The notes below the pieces were generated by a model. That model was not told the origin of the DNA and ran no database searches. It was given only the letters and a program-made list of their open reading frames with translations. A program made the translations under genes and the position numbers. Positions 38,546-48,395 of a DNA stretch of 64,000 bases are shown piece after piece (positions within the stretch are counted from its first letter, which is position 1; every line of letters starts with the position of its first letter). The DNA is taken from positions 248,001 to 312,000 of the forward strand of contig NZ_CAMLHC010000001.1 of the NCBI RefSeq assembly GCF_946479755.1, in the 5' to 3' direction. The stretch is from an uncultured Chitinophaga sp. Lineage in GTDB: Bacteria > Bacteroidota > Bacteroidia > Chitinophagales > Chitinophagaceae.

Positions 38546-39922
38546 TCACGCCAAAACGCTGTGTTCAAAACGGGGGACCGGTTCCACTGCTTTGACAATA
38601 TTATGCCGTTGGGTCATATCTATGGGGTAGTTTTTCCGGACGCGCTTCCAGGAATAGAAGCTGTTCATAAACAGCGACAGCAGGAAGGCTCCCCGGCGGA
38701 GGGTGAACAGGCCGCGAAGTATCCGTTTGCCTGCGTACCAGGGAGAGAATGATTTTTTCCATAATGTCCGGTGGGCCTGCAGTAGTTGGTCCGCATTGAT
38801 CTTCTTCGGGGTAAAAGCCACATTATAACCGTTGTAGTAATTCCAGTTCCTGTCATCCATGATCCGTCCTTCCTGGCGTAGCGTATGGTAGATGGGCGTG
38901 CCTCTGAAGGGTGTCATGATGCTCAGGAAAGGTACGTCTATGCCTATCTCCATCAGCTGGTCGGCCATATGGATGATGCTTTGTTCATCGTCGTGATCGA
39001 AACCGGCGATAAATCCTGCCATGACCGCAATGCCACGCTGGCGGATGGCTTTAACGGCAGCACTGTAGTGAGCGATTTTGTTTTGCCGCTTATTGGCATC
39101 GGCGAGGGAATCCACGCCGAAGGATTCAATACCGAGGAAAACGCCGATGCAACCGGATGCCTTCATCAGGTCCAGCAGTTCCGGATCTTTTGCGATATCC
39201 ATACTGGCTTGTGTGAGCCACCATTTCTTCAGCGGGATCATGCCTTGTAACAGTTCCCGGATGTAGGGGCGTTTGATGGTGAGGTTGTCATCCCAGAACC
39301 AGACCACTTTCCGCTGCCACCAATAGTCAAATTTGTCATAGCCCGCATCGCGGAGCACATCTTTCACAGGTCTTAGCCGGAAGCCCGGGTTCAACGAAGG
39401 GACGGTGCAGAAGGAGCAGGAGAAGGGACATCCCCTGGTAGCCTGTATCACTTTCCGGATAAAAAATTTGTTGGGTAGCAGGTCATACCTGGGGGTGGGC
39501 AGGTCTTTCATGTCGCAGGGGCCGCCGGTGTATACCTGTTTCAGTTGTCCGTCAGCCGCATCTTTCAGCAGTTGTGGCCAGGCGCTCTCCGCTTCCCCGG
39601 TGACGATGGCGTCGAAGTATTCCAGCGCTTCGGTCTGACAGTAGGTGACATGCGGGCCGCCGGCGATGACTGTCTTTCCCTTTTTTCTGAATTCCACCGC
39701 CAGTGCGTAGGCCGCCATGGCGAAACCACTGAAGAAGGAGATGGCGATGAGGTCAGCGTCCGTTTGGGTGTTGATACGGTCCACCTGCTGGTGGTAAACT
39801 GCTACCGTATGTTCCGCCGGGGTGATAGCGGCCAGGTGGATACCGGTGATGGGCGGTACAAAATCGTATTCATGGCCGAATTCGTATCGCTGGACATACG
39901 CAATGATAATGTCTATTTTCAT
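38546..39922 (-). CDS. B12-binding-domain-type radical SAM protein
   Basis: The protein has 458 residues from the ATG at 39922. The N-terminal Rossmann-like domain (about 1-140: [45 protein letters not shown]) is of the cobalamin-binding type. It lacks the DxHxxG histidine, so any cobalamin would be bound base-off. The radical SAM core follows, with Cys165-x3-Cys169-x2-Cys172 in [16 protein letters not shown] near residue 260 and the usual C-terminal extension. Relatives methylate unreactive carbons or rearrange lipids and natural products. A promoter 24 bases upstream supports the start at 39922 over 39943. It stands alone, 3.7 kb from the lanthipeptide arm, so a link to it is only a possibility. 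Confidence 0.9.
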   Translation of the reverse strand: MKIDIIIAYVQRYEFGHEYDFVPPITGIHLAAITPAEHTVAVYHQQVDRINTQTDADLIAISFFSGFAMAAYALAVEFRKKGKTVIAGGPHVTYCQTEALEYFDAIVTGEAESAWPQLLKDAADGQLKQVYTGGPCDMKDLPTPRYDLLPNKFFIRKVIQATRGCPFSCSFCTVPSLNPGFRLRPVKDVLRDAGYDKFDYWWQRKVVWFWDDNLTIKRPYIRELLQGMIPLKKWWLTQASMDIAKDPELLDLMKASGCIGVFLGIESFGVDSLADANKRQNKIAHYSAAVKAIRQRGIAVMAGFIAGFDHDDEQSIIHMADQLMEIGIDVPFLSIMTPFRGTPIYHTLRQEGRIMDDRNWNYYNGYNVAFTPKKINADQLLQAHRTLWKKSFSPWYAGKRILRGLFTLRRGAFLLSLFMNSFYSWKRVRKNYPIDMTQRHNIVKAVEPVPRFEHSVLA

Positions 39923-39945
39923 AGCACGTTTTTTAGAAGGCAATA

Positions 39946-39975
39946 CAAAAATACAAATATACTTTGAAATACAAA
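39946..39975 (-). promoter_or_regulatory. Bacteroidota-type promoter of the radical SAM gene
   Basis: On the minus strand a TTTG box (39972-39975) is followed after 18 bases by TATTTTTG (39946-39953), an exact TAnnTTTG box. The predicted transcription start near 39939 lies about 17 bases before the ATG at 39922. Confidence 0.55.
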
Positions 39976-40135
39976 GTACTTTTTATTGTAGAAAAATGGG
40001 AGAGAAATAAGGTACATCCTGGTAGGGGAGAAAAGAGGATTCCGGGGATGGAGGACCGCCGGGAGATAACCTACGTACATCTACTGAGTTGCTAAATTCC
40101 CTGTTTCTACGCTTATCCGCATCCGGCGGAGCGCT

Positions 40136-40143
40136 TACTTTTG
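40136..40143 (+). promoter_or_regulatory. Possible -7 box for the lectin-fusion gene
   Basis: TACTTTTG matches TAnnTTTG exactly, 62 bases before the ATG at 40206. No TTTG -33 box is seen at the right distance, so this is a partial promoter match. Confidence 0.35.
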
Positions 40144-40205
40144 TATCGTAATTAACCGGTTAACCCCGACTTCGATTAATAACCAATTTAAATTAACCCT
40201 CATTT

Positions 40206-41285
40206 ATGGACAGACTTCTACCGGGACAATCGCTCCCAGTGGGCGGGACATTGACTGCCCCCAACGGAAAAACTACTTTAATACTGCAAGGTGATGGTAA
40301 CCTGGTGTTATACCGTACCGGTAACATACCCCGCTGGGCGTCCAATACAGACGGCCGCCAGGTGGACATACTGGAGATGCAGGAAGACGGCAATCTTGTG
40401 ATGTACGGGCCGGGCCACAGTTACGTATGGGATTCGGGTACCGACCGTCACTACGGCGCCTGGTTGATATTACAGGACGATGGTAACCTGGTGATTTATG
40501 ATGCCAACGGCCATGCTTTATGGTCTTCCGACACCTGGATCAGGCAGCACAGTGTACCGGGATTTAAACCCAGCATCCATGCTTTTCACTTTAACAACAG
40601 CGGTTTCCCCAGCTGCCCGTTGTTTAACCTGATACCTCCCATTCCTTTCGCCGATATCAAAATACCCATCGGCAACGCTTCCAATGGCGTATGCGGCGGG
40701 ATGGTGTTCGCGGTGCGTGACCTTTTCGAAAGTAACCAGTTACCTCCGGCCACCAAGGTATCTCCCTGTGGCGGCGGTTTGTACAACTACCTGGTAGACC
40801 GTTTTATGGCCAGCTTTAACCTGCCCGGCGGCATCGCTACGTATATGATGTTGATGAACCCCGCGCTCCCGGACCACGAAACAGACATGAGTAAATTGGG
40901 ACTGGCGCCGCGTGGCAGGGCATGGCGCATGATCAAAGATGAATGGCCAAAGATGAAGCGTAAGCTGGACAGCAACCAGCTGGTACCCCTCGCGCTGGTA
41001 CAAACCAAGTCCCTCAATCCTTTTGACCTCGGAAAAAATCACGTCGTGCTGGTCTACGGCTACGAACTCGATGGCTCCGACCTTTCTCTCAGAATATACG
41101 ATCCAAATCATCCGGACGTAGACAATGCTACCATCAGCTTTTCCATTGCCAACCCGGATCATACAACGGAGGTGTTCCGCTCACATAGCACCAGTAAGCG
41201 GATCTGGTGTTTCTTCCAGCCTTACTACAGCTTCAGCCGTCCTACTTTTATACATGCGGCCAGCGCTGTGGGAGAACATCCGTGA
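40206..41285 (+). CDS. Bulb-type lectin domain fused to a papain-like cysteine-hydrolase-like domain
   Basis: The protein has 359 residues. Residues 1-115 hold three copies of the mannose-binding QxDxNxVxY motif (28-36, 59-67, 90-98), as in monocot bulb lectins. After a short linker, about residues 150-330 contain Cys163 in NGVCGGM, His279 in KNHVVLVYGYE and Asp299/Asn301 in YDPNHP. The order and spacing are those of papain-fold/C39-like hydrolases. There is no signal peptide or transmembrane segment, so secretion would need another route. It could act on glycosylated targets or be a toxin-like effector; it could also be inactive. No neighbour shares its strand closely. It ends 20 bases before a strong hairpin. 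Confidence 0.8.
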   Translation: MDRLLPGQSLPVGGTLTAPNGKTTLILQGDGNLVLYRTGNIPRWASNTDGRQVDILEMQEDGNLVMYGPGHSYVWDSGTDRHYGAWLILQDDGNLVIYDANGHALWSSDTWIRQHSVPGFKPSIHAFHFNNSGFPSCPLFNLIPPIPFADIKIPIGNASNGVCGGMVFAVRDLFESNQLPPATKVSPCGGGLYNYLVDRFMASFNLPGGIATYMMLMNPALPDHETDMSKLGLAPRGRAWRMIKDEWPKMKRKLDSNQLVPLALVQTKSLNPFDLGKNHVVLVYGYELDGSDLSLRIYDPNHPDVDNATISFSIANPDHTTEVFRSHSTSKRIWCFFQPYYSFSRPTFIHAASAVGEHP

Positions 41286-41305
41286 TAGGTCTTTGCTAAT
41301 AAAAA

Positions 41306-41339
41306 AATCCCGGAGCGTTGTTACGTACGCCCCGGGATT
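41306..41339. terminator. Bidirectional terminator between convergent genes
   Basis: AATCCCGG-A-GCG pairs with CGC-C-CCGGGATT around a 10-base loop, with one A/C mismatch. An A-run lies to its left and TTTTAATTTT to its right, so it can act as an intrinsic terminator on both strands, for the lectin-fusion gene and for the phosphatase gene. Confidence 0.75.
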
Positions 41340-41359
41340 TTAATTTTACCAGCAAATAT

Positions 41360-43717
41360 TTACTCTACAACTATCTGTTGCGTTTGTCTGTCTCCGTTAG
41401 TATTGACGATCGTCAGGATATAATTCCCCCGCGGCAGTGTGATAGTCTGCGTGGAAGTACCAAGAGATACCTGCCATACATTCTCCTGTACTCTTCTGCC
41501 GGAAAGATCTACAATGCTGTACCTTACCTGTTGCTGCTGTTTACTGCTGATCTCCACCTGTAATTTATTGTTGGGCGATGGATTGGGATACACCTTACAG
41601 GTGAAGGCCGCCGGGGAAGCCGTTGTTTTATTTTCCGTAACAGCCGTCGTCATCAGTGCGCCGGTCACTACTTTGAACGTGTCGGTGACGCAGATGACAG
41701 GCGTGGCGTTATCGTTAACGGTATACACGGTGGTGCTGTTGGGCGTAACGGTTCTGCTGCGGCTGGTGGAGCCGTCATCCCACTTGTAGTTGCCCGGCCA
41801 GGAAGCGCTGAGGGTAAGCGGTTGCCCGGCGGTAGCATTCACGACAGTGGTTTTGTTGACATCTTTCATGATCGTAAAGCGGTCTTTGACGGTTTTATCC
41901 GCCGCAATGAACTTCGCGTCCAGCCGGTTGCCTTCTATTTCCAGTAACAACGAGCCACCGGTGGTGGCGTTGGAATAATAGGAAGACGCGTGCGGGAAAG
42001 AAGAGGAGGTGCCGCCTACCTGTCCGGCAGAACCGGCCACCACGTATACGGTGCCATGATTGGTCTTCGCGGATCTGGATATATAGGGGCAGGAGCTGGC
42101 GGTGCTGTCATACTTCGCGCTGCTGTTGCTGACAGCGTGTTGTGAGAAAGAAAACGGGTTTTCCAGTCCGTAGTGGCCGCGGATAAAATAGGAACGCTCA
42201 TAGTCATGACTGTGGCCATTGAGGATGAGGTCCACACCGTTGCGTTCCAGGATGCGGATAAGGTTCTGCCTTACTTTCACCAGTTCGCTTTCTGTATCGG
42301 AGTTATGGCTGCCCATGGTGTACGGGGGATGGTGCCAGTAGGCGATCGTCCACTTACGGGTGTTGGCGGCGAGATCATTTTTAAGCCACAGTATCTGTGC
42401 GCTGGTGGTATCGTAGAAGCGTTTGCTGCTTTCTCTTCCGTAGGAGTCCAGGCAGATGAAGTGGATGTCGCCGTAATCGAAAGAATAGTATTCTTCCTTA
42501 CCGGAAGCAACGCCACCACATTCGCCGTTTTTAGGCAGGGTGAAGTTGGCCAGGTAAGGGATGTTATGATCATCCTGCCGGGACGGATCGTTGTCATAAT
42601 CATGGTTGCCCAGCGAAGGGAACAGCAGGATGTTTTTCAGCAGGTTGTCTTTGTATATATTAAAGAAGTTGGATTGATACTCATTGTCAAATCCACCGTC
42701 GTAGGCGTTATCGCCGAGCAGTAACCATACGTCGGTATGGCCGGCGCCTACATAGTTCATATAGGCGTCCCGCACTTTCGTCTGGTTGCTGGAGTTGTTG
42801 CCGCAGTCGCCATAGGCGGCAATCCTGATCTTACGCGTAGTAGTGGCTGCAGGAGCGGTATTGAAATAGTTTTTGTCGGTCGCTTCCAGTACTGCTGTGG
42901 TGGTGCCGATGCTGTAATAGTAGCGGGTGTCCGGCTGCAGGTTGGTGAGTCTCACTTCGTGTTCGGTAGAGGAGGTGGTGTTCACCACGCTGTCGGTGAG
43001 ACTGCCATAGGTGGTCCCGTATTTCACCTTGGTGTTGCTGGCCGTGGCGGTGCGCCAACGGATGGTGACGGCTGTCTGGTTGCCCATTTGCAGGTAGGGG
43101 CCTCTCACCACGGAAGCGGAGGAGCTGCCGGTATTGCCTTTCAGTTGCAGGTCGAAGGAAATGTCGCTGCTGGTCACCACCTCCTGGTGGATCTCCACGG
43201 CGATGGTGTTGCTGCCTTCCACGAAGGCGGAAACAGGGATGGTGGCTGTCTGTGTGGAAGCGCCGTCATCGCTGGCGTCGCTGGAAGCCTTGGTAGTGTA
43301 GGAGATCGTGCCGGTGGGCATGTTGTCCCGTTTTACTTCGGTACCGTTTACATATACTACGATACCGTCGTCTCTTCTGAATTCGAGCGTAAAGCTGGTG
43401 TAGTTGCTAAGGCCGCTGAGGTTAAACTTCTTCCTGAAGTAGGTGGTGACGTACTTGTTGGACGAGCTGCTGCCGTAACTGACAGTGGTGGCCTCGTCGC
43501 CGTCGCCATAGCCCAGTTCAGCAGGGCCTTCCTGCCACGAGGCGTCATTGAACGAGGCCGATCGCCAGGAAGTGCCCTGGTTGGAGCCGTTGTCGAGGTA
43601 TTTCCAGGTGGAACCAAAAGGGACCAGGGTGGTCTGTGCCTGTAAGGTGAGGCCCAACAGGGCGCCACAACAGGTAGCGATGCACGATTTCGCAATAGTG
43701 GACAAGCATGGGATCAT
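41360..43717 (-). CDS. Secreted purple-acid-phosphatase-like metallophosphoesterase with T9SS sorting domain
   Basis: The protein has 785 residues. A signal peptide ends near LQAQ. About residues 30-190 form a beta-sandwich found in Bacteroidota secreted enzymes (RRDDGIVVYVNGTEV). A fibronectin-like purple acid phosphatase N-domain follows (RWRTATASNTKVKYG). The metallophosphoesterase core has GDCGN, LLGDNAYDGG, GNHDYD, YWHHPPY and NGHSHDYERS, so all metal-ligand blocks are present. A C-terminal domain starting VYPNPSPNNK and ending QQIVVE is a type IX secretion sorting signal. It should be exported by the T9SS and anchored or released at the surface, where it hydrolyses phosphoesters; the exact substrate is unknown. 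It is a single gene with convergent and divergent neighbours. Confidence 0.93.
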   Translation of the reverse strand: MIPCLSTIAKSCIATCCGALLGLTLQAQTTLVPFGSTWKYLDNGSNQGTSWRSASFNDASWQEGPAELGYGDGDEATTVSYGSSSSNKYVTTYFRKKFNLSGLSNYTSFTLEFRRDDGIVVYVNGTEVKRDNMPTGTISYTTKASSDASDDGASTQTATIPVSAFVEGSNTIAVEIHQEVVTSSDISFDLQLKGNTGSSSASVVRGPYLQMGNQTAVTIRWRTATASNTKVKYGTTYGSLTDSVVNTTSSTEHEVRLTNLQPDTRYYYSIGTTTAVLEATDKNYFNTAPAATTTRKIRIAAYGDCGNNSSNQTKVRDAYMNYVGAGHTDVWLLLGDNAYDGGFDNEYQSNFFNIYKDNLLKNILLFPSLGNHDYDNDPSRQDDHNIPYLANFTLPKNGECGGVASGKEEYYSFDYGDIHFICLDSYGRESSKRFYDTTSAQILWLKNDLAANTRKWTIAYWHHPPYTMGSHNSDTESELVKVRQNLIRILERNGVDLILNGHSHDYERSYFIRGHYGLENPFSFSQHAVSNSSAKYDSTASSCPYISRSAKTNHGTVYVVAGSAGQVGGTSSSFPHASSYYSNATTGGSLLLEIEGNRLDAKFIAADKTVKDRFTIMKDVNKTTVVNATAGQPLTLSASWPGNYKWDDGSTSRSRTVTPNSTTVYTVNDNATPVICVTDTFKVVTGALMTTAVTENKTTASPAAFTCKVYPNPSPNNKLQVEISSKQQQQVRYSIVDLSGRRVQENVWQVSLGTSTQTITLPRGNYILTIVNTNGDRQTQQIVVE

Positions 43718-43949
43718 GGGATGAGATTTAAGTGTTTGGAAGTTGATAGATCGATTTAGATGAATTTAGATGAATTGAGATGTGGATTAATCGTCTGAAA
43801 CAGAATAGGTTGATGCATGAAGCTCAGGGTTTCCGGGGCGCGCATAGCTGCTTCATTACAGGTCTGGCGTAAAAACATGTTCCGGTATTGAAATTAATTA
43901 TAATTTTCATATTTTACAATACCCGGTTTAAAAATCCTGTTAGCACCTT

Positions 43950-45779
43950 ATGAAAACCATGTTGTCTACCCTCTTGTTAGCCACACTAACGTTTATGCAG
44001 CTACGCTGGTCGCCCGCTCCGGTAGTTGTCAAACCCGCTGCCGTGCTGGAAACCTGGTTCAGTCAGCAGACGGGCGCTGTGGCAGACAGCCTTCAGCAGT
44101 TACAGCTGGCTATCCGCCGCCATGCGCCGGCCGCCGTCCAGCAACGGTTGTTCCGTGCTGCCAGGCAGGCATACAAGCGTACCGAATTTCTGACGGAGTA
44201 TTATTACCCGCATTTAATCCGCAGTATCAACGGTCCTGCGTTGCCGTTTGCGGACGGGGAGAATTCGCGCGCTATACTGCCGCCGCAGGGTTTCCAGGTG
44301 ATGGAAGAAAAACTGTGGACGCCTGCGATACCGGCCAAAGAACTGCTGGCTGCCGTGACGGCCCTCCGGGAGCAGTTTACAGCGCTGCAATCCCAGGCAG
44401 ACCCTTACGGTTTTATGGACGCTTATGTGCTGGATGCCATGCGATTTGAGATCTATCGTATTATTGCACAGGGCATTTCCGGTTTTGATTCACCGGTGGC
44501 GTTGTTGTCTATGGAAGAAGCCGCAGCGGCGCTGGAGGGGGTGAAACATGCCGCGGCCCTCTATGCCGCCAAGCTGACGGATACAACGTTGAAGCATACA
44601 CTGACCGTCCGTTTTACATCGGCACAACAATACCTGTTGCAACATACAGGGTTCAATACGTTTGACCGGCTGCATTTTATTACCACCTATGCTAATCCCC
44701 TCAGCGCCTCGTTGTTGTCGTTGCAGCAGCAGCTCTCCCTGCAGGTGCCGCAGGAAAGGCGGATATTGTCACCCGACGCGCCGCACCTCTTCGCCATGCG
44801 GTACTATAACGCCAACGGCTATTCGCCCAACTATGAATCAGATCCTACAGCCGAAAGGATACAGTTGGGGCAGCGGTTGTTCTATGATCCGGTATTGTCC
44901 GGTAACCTTCAGCGTTCCTGTGCTTCCTGCCACCAGGCTTCCAAAGCTTTTACCGACGGGATCGCAAAGAATACGGCGCTCGACAGTAAAACACCTATTG
45001 CCCGTAATACGCCTACACTGCTGAACACCGCGTTCCAGTCCAAGCAGTTCTACGATTCCCGCGCTATCTTCCTCGAAAACCAGGTGTCGGATGTAGTACA
45101 CAACAAACGGGAGATGAATGGCTCCCTGGAGCAGACAGCGCGTAAGCTAAGGAAAGACAGCGCCTACATACGTCTCTTCAACAAAGCCTTTGCTGCGGGT
45201 AACAACAATATCACGGAAGAAAACATCGCCAATGCACTGGCATCCTTCCTGCGGTCGCTCACCAGCCTGCAATCCCGCTTTGACGGGTACATGAACGGAG
45301 ATACCATGGCGCTCAACGCTACGGAGAAAAAAGGGTTTAATATTTTCATGGGCAAAGGTAAATGCGGTACCTGTCACTTTGCCCCGCTGTTCAACGGCGT
45401 AGCGCCGCCTTATTTCGCGGAGCCGGAATCGGAAGTGCTGGGCGTGCCGGCGAGTAACCGCCCACATGCGCCGCTGGATAAAGATCCCGGCAAGTATGTG
45501 CTGTATAGGATCAGCATCCATCGTTATGCCTTCAAAACGCCCACGGTACGTAACAGCGCCCTCACCGCCCCGTATATGCATAACGGTGTGTTTCCTACGC
45601 TGGAATCGGTGATCGACTTCTATGACAAAGGTGGTGGGGCAGGACTGGGCATTGCGCCGACCAACCAGACCTTGCCTGCTGACAAGCTGCAGCTGACAAC
45701 GCAGGACAAAAAAGCGCTGGTAGCCTTCATGCAGTCGCTGACAGATACCAGCAGCTGGAAAGCTGCCGCGCGGTATTGA
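43950..45779 (+). CDS. Dihaem cytochrome c peroxidase (CCP/MauG family) with N-terminal helical domain
   Basis: The protein has 609 residues. The first about 20 residues act as signal peptide. About residues 30-270 are helical, in the style of Bacteroidota peroxidases with an extra N-terminal domain that recalls imelysin-type proteins. The C-terminal about 330 residues carry two c-haem sites, CASCH near residue 324 and CGTCH near residue 472, with the CCP segments LGQRLFYDP, FTDG, TPTLLN and FKTPTVRN. It should reduce peroxide or act as a MauG-like oxidase in the periplasm. A terminator hairpin follows its stop directly. The gene after it encodes a lipoprotein of unknown role. Confidence 0.9.
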   Translation: MKTMLSTLLLATLTFMQLRWSPAPVVVKPAAVLETWFSQQTGAVADSLQQLQLAIRRHAPAAVQQRLFRAARQAYKRTEFLTEYYYPHLIRSINGPALPFADGENSRAILPPQGFQVMEEKLWTPAIPAKELLAAVTALREQFTALQSQADPYGFMDAYVLDAMRFEIYRIIAQGISGFDSPVALLSMEEAAAALEGVKHAAALYAAKLTDTTLKHTLTVRFTSAQQYLLQHTGFNTFDRLHFITTYANPLSASLLSLQQQLSLQVPQERRILSPDAPHLFAMRYYNANGYSPNYESDPTAERIQLGQRLFYDPVLSGNLQRSCASCHQASKAFTDGIAKNTALDSKTPIARNTPTLLNTAFQSKQFYDSRAIFLENQVSDVVHNKREMNGSLEQTARKLRKDSAYIRLFNKAFAAGNNNITEENIANALASFLRSLTSLQSRFDGYMNGDTMALNATEKKGFNIFMGKGKCGTCHFAPLFNGVAPPYFAEPESEVLGVPASNRPHAPLDKDPGKYVLYRISIHRYAFKTPTVRNSALTAPYMHNGVFPTLESVIDFYDKGGGAGLGIAPTNQTLPADKLQLTTQDKKALVAFMQSLTDTSSWKAAARY

Positions 45780-45780
45780 C

Positions 45781-45799
45781 CGGCAATTTTTAATTGCCG
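45781..45799 (+). terminator. Intrinsic terminator after the cytochrome c peroxidase gene
   Basis: CGGCAATT and AATTGCCG form a perfect 8-bp stem with a TTT loop, directly after the stop codon. It is followed by the T-rich TGCTTTCCTTATCTT. Confidence 0.55.
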
Positions 45800-45841
45800 T
45801 GCTTTCCTTATCTTACAGCCTTATTTACGGCTTTAAATACT

Positions 45842-47425
45842 ATGAAGTGTACATTTTTCAAGGGCCTGACTCCCGGCCTGTTGTTTTCCATTGCTTTGTT
45901 GACCGCCTGTAACTGGGGCCAGAAAAAGAAGGACCATCAGCAAGACACCACCGCTGTAGCGAAGGCAGATTCCCTTTCCCACCAGTCAGCAGGAGAAACG
46001 CTGTCCACCCAAACCTACGTTGATGGCATTATCCGCAGAAGAAAGGCGATTGAACAGCAACTACCCGGTATCAGTGCAGATGCCGCAGTACCGTTATATC
46101 GTTCGCTGGCATTATACGTAGACACCGCGCTCGCCGGCATCAGCAACAACGAAGGCGGCTGGCTGGACAAGTATGTCAACTACTTCTCTGAAGAAAAAAA
46201 TAAAGTGGTGCCGCCCGACAGCGTACAACGGGCCATCGATCTGCTGGCCACCGCCGGTATAGAACCGTGGGGGATAGGCGAGGGGTATACCGTGCTGCGC
46301 ACCGTTCCTGATTTTTATACCAGGCTCTTTAAAAATTCGTTGCCCCCCGATTACCGGAGTTACCTCCAGCTGAATGCAGATGAAGACACGGTGTTGTACA
46401 GCGCCGATGCCGGTCTGGCTGTGCCTTTTAGCGAGGTAGGTCAACGGGCGCTTCACTGGGAGCAGTTCGTAGACGCTTATCCCAACAGTATCCTGGTGGC
46501 CAATGCCAGGGAAAATTATGAACGCTATTGTGAAGACTATCTCTTCGGGCAAGACAATACCCCCAGCTTTGACAGCCGCCAGGATATCAGTACGCTGGTC
46601 GCTGAAAACAAAGCGGAATATCTCTCCTTTGTACAAAAATATGGCAACACCCGGACGGCGGGTGTGGTAAAGCTTTTCCTGGAAAAAGTCAATACTGAAA
46701 AATCGGTAGACGGTCTGCGCCAGGTAGTCCGCAATGAAATCAAGCAGCTATTCGACGAGCGGGTGGAGCTGTTGCCCGCCCCTGCGGATTTCGGTGCGGC
46801 GCAGGTAGCGCAGCTGACAAAACCTGTATATGATACCGTTCCTCAAGATGCCGGTCCCGATAAGGTGGTGCGTGGACTGGACTCCATCGTGTACTTCCGG
46901 CTGGATGGTAGCATATACTGTACCGCAGTATTCACCAACGGGGTGCCGGACGGCGGAGCGCCTGCTACCGGCTGGATGGACATCTGGGTGTTTAAGCAGC
47001 TGGGTGGCAACTGGCAAGCCGTGGCACATCAGCTGAACGCCGGTGGTGGCGGTATGTACGGCAATTCCGGTTATTTCAGCGGCCTTGTGAGGCTGGGTGC
47101 ACATCGTATAGGCATTATGGTGTCCGGTGGTATCACCCACATGGGCAGCAGCATCTCCTGGGATGATGTACTGGCTTTCTCCAACGATCAGCTGACAGCA
47201 GCTTTCACGATTACTACCAGCGATGCCTATGACAACGCCAACGGCATACAACGCTGTCAGTTTAATAAATGGCTGATGCGTCCTGTAGGGCAGGAGGAAA
47301 ACTACCAACTGCTGATTATCAGCGGCAGCTGTATGGATGGCAGCCTACCCCTTGAGAAGACGGTCATTCCGTTTAAGAACGGTGGCTATCATGTGCCGGA
47401 GAAATTTCTCGACCGGGGAATTTAA
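45842..47425 (+). CDS. Lipoprotein of unknown function
   Basis: The protein has 527 residues from the ATG at 45842. Its signal peptide ends in LLTAC (Cys23), a good lipobox, followed by a charged Lys/Gln/Asp-rich linker. The rest is a mix of helical and beta segments without a motif that I recognise; DSIVYFRLDGSIYCTAVF and GGGGMYGNSGYFSGLVRLG are the most distinctive parts. An in-frame start at 45794 would place extra residues before the signal peptide and is rejected. Its end overlaps the end of the convergent hydrolase gene by 4 bases. It is probably anchored in a membrane facing the periplasm or the outside. Confidence 0.8.
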   Translation: MKCTFFKGLTPGLLFSIALLTACNWGQKKKDHQQDTTAVAKADSLSHQSAGETLSTQTYVDGIIRRRKAIEQQLPGISADAAVPLYRSLALYVDTALAGISNNEGGWLDKYVNYFSEEKNKVVPPDSVQRAIDLLATAGIEPWGIGEGYTVLRTVPDFYTRLFKNSLPPDYRSYLQLNADEDTVLYSADAGLAVPFSEVGQRALHWEQFVDAYPNSILVANARENYERYCEDYLFGQDNTPSFDSRQDISTLVAENKAEYLSFVQKYGNTRTAGVVKLFLEKVNTEKSVDGLRQVVRNEIKQLFDERVELLPAPADFGAAQVAQLTKPVYDTVPQDAGPDKVVRGLDSIVYFRLDGSIYCTAVFTNGVPDGGAPATGWMDIWVFKQLGGNWQAVAHQLNAGGGGMYGNSGYFSGLVRLGAHRIGIMVSGGITHMGSSISWDDVLAFSNDQLTAAFTITTSDAYDNANGIQRCQFNKWLMRPVGQEENYQLLIISGSCMDGSLPLEKTVIPFKNGGYHVPEKFLDRGI

Positions 47426-48294
47426 GGCAACGCCCGGTGCAGGAAGCGGATGATGAGCGCGCTGATTTCTTCAAAGTGACTTTCCAGCGCTTTGTGGCCG
47501 GCTTCTAAGATATGTATTTCGGCGTGGGGCAGATCGCGTTGATAACAGGTTGCTTCTGCAACGCTGAAATAGGCGTCGTACCGGCCCCATATCACCAGCG
47601 TGGGAAGCTGCGTCTGCCGGAAAAAAGCCTGGAACCCGGAGAAAAATTCCCGGTTGGTCCGGTAATCTTCAAACAAGGCAAAGTGTGCTTCTATATGACC
47701 GGGGCGGTTCATCAGCGCCCAGTCTAGCGTCCAGGTGTCTGGACTGAAAAGCGGCAGCTGTTCCTCGGGTACACCGGCGACATATTGCTGCCGGGTACTT
47801 TCTGCGTTTAGCCATTCCGGTAGCTGGTCCCTGTTTTCCTGCGTGGGGTGGTCCCAATAGGCCTTGGTGGTATCCCATTCCTTGCCGAGACCTTCCTCGT
47901 AAGAGTTGCCGTCCTGGAAGATAAGAGCAGTGATTTTTTCCGGGTGCATCAAGGCTACGCGCATACCAATGGTAGAGCCGTAGTCATGCAGGTACAACGC
48001 AAATTTTCCCAGTTGCATTTTTTCTACGAAAGCGGCCATAATGCGCGCAAAGTTTTCAAAAGTGTAGGCGAAGCTGTCCGCCGGCGGATACGAGCTGTAG
48101 CCAAATCCCGGGAAGTCGGGTGCAACGACGTAGTAGCCTTCCCGAGCCAGTGCCGGGAGGAGTCTTCTGAACATGTGGGAGGAGCTGGGGAAACCGTGCA
48201 TCAGCAACAACGCAGGCCGCGACGGATCTCCGGCTTCGCGGTAAAAAATGTTCAGCCCGTCTATTTCGAGGGTTTTATGCAGTACCTTTTCCAT
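47422..48294 (-). CDS. Alpha/beta hydrolase, haloalkane-dehalogenase/epoxide-hydrolase type
   Basis: This 290-residue protein begins with LLLMHGFPSSSHMFR, whose HGFP forms the oxyanion region. The nucleophile position is Asp104 in LYLHDYGSTIGM, so this belongs to the Asp-nucleophile branch (haloalkane dehalogenases, epoxide hydrolases), not to serine esterases. A cap domain covers about residues 130-220. IWGRYDAYF supplies the acid and LEAGHKALESH the catalytic His. It acts in the cytoplasm, as no signal peptide is present. Substrate cannot be fixed from these motifs. It is transcribed alone and overlaps the convergent lipoprotein gene by 4 bases at the 3' end. Confidence 0.92.
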   Translation of the reverse strand: MEKVLHKTLEIDGLNIFYREAGDPSRPALLLMHGFPSSSHMFRRLLPALAREGYYVVAPDFPGFGYSSYPPADSFAYTFENFARIMAAFVEKMQLGKFALYLHDYGSTIGMRVALMHPEKITALIFQDGNSYEEGLGKEWDTTKAYWDHPTQENRDQLPEWLNAESTRQQYVAGVPEEQLPLFSPDTWTLDWALMNRPGHIEAHFALFEDYRTNREFFSGFQAFFRQTQLPTLVIWGRYDAYFSVAEATCYQRDLPHAEIHILEAGHKALESHFEEISALIIRFLHRALP

Positions 48295-48395
48295 GCAATG
48301 ACGTCATCATATTTTGTGCCGGAGGGGCGATATATTGCATTCAATTTTTTAGTACTTTAGACCAGTATAACCGGCAGCAAAATCGATAATATAGT

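Noticed and set aside
42737..43645. Plus-strand frame of 302 codons inside the phosphatase gene
   Set aside because: It is a Gly/Val-rich shadow of the opposite coding strand.
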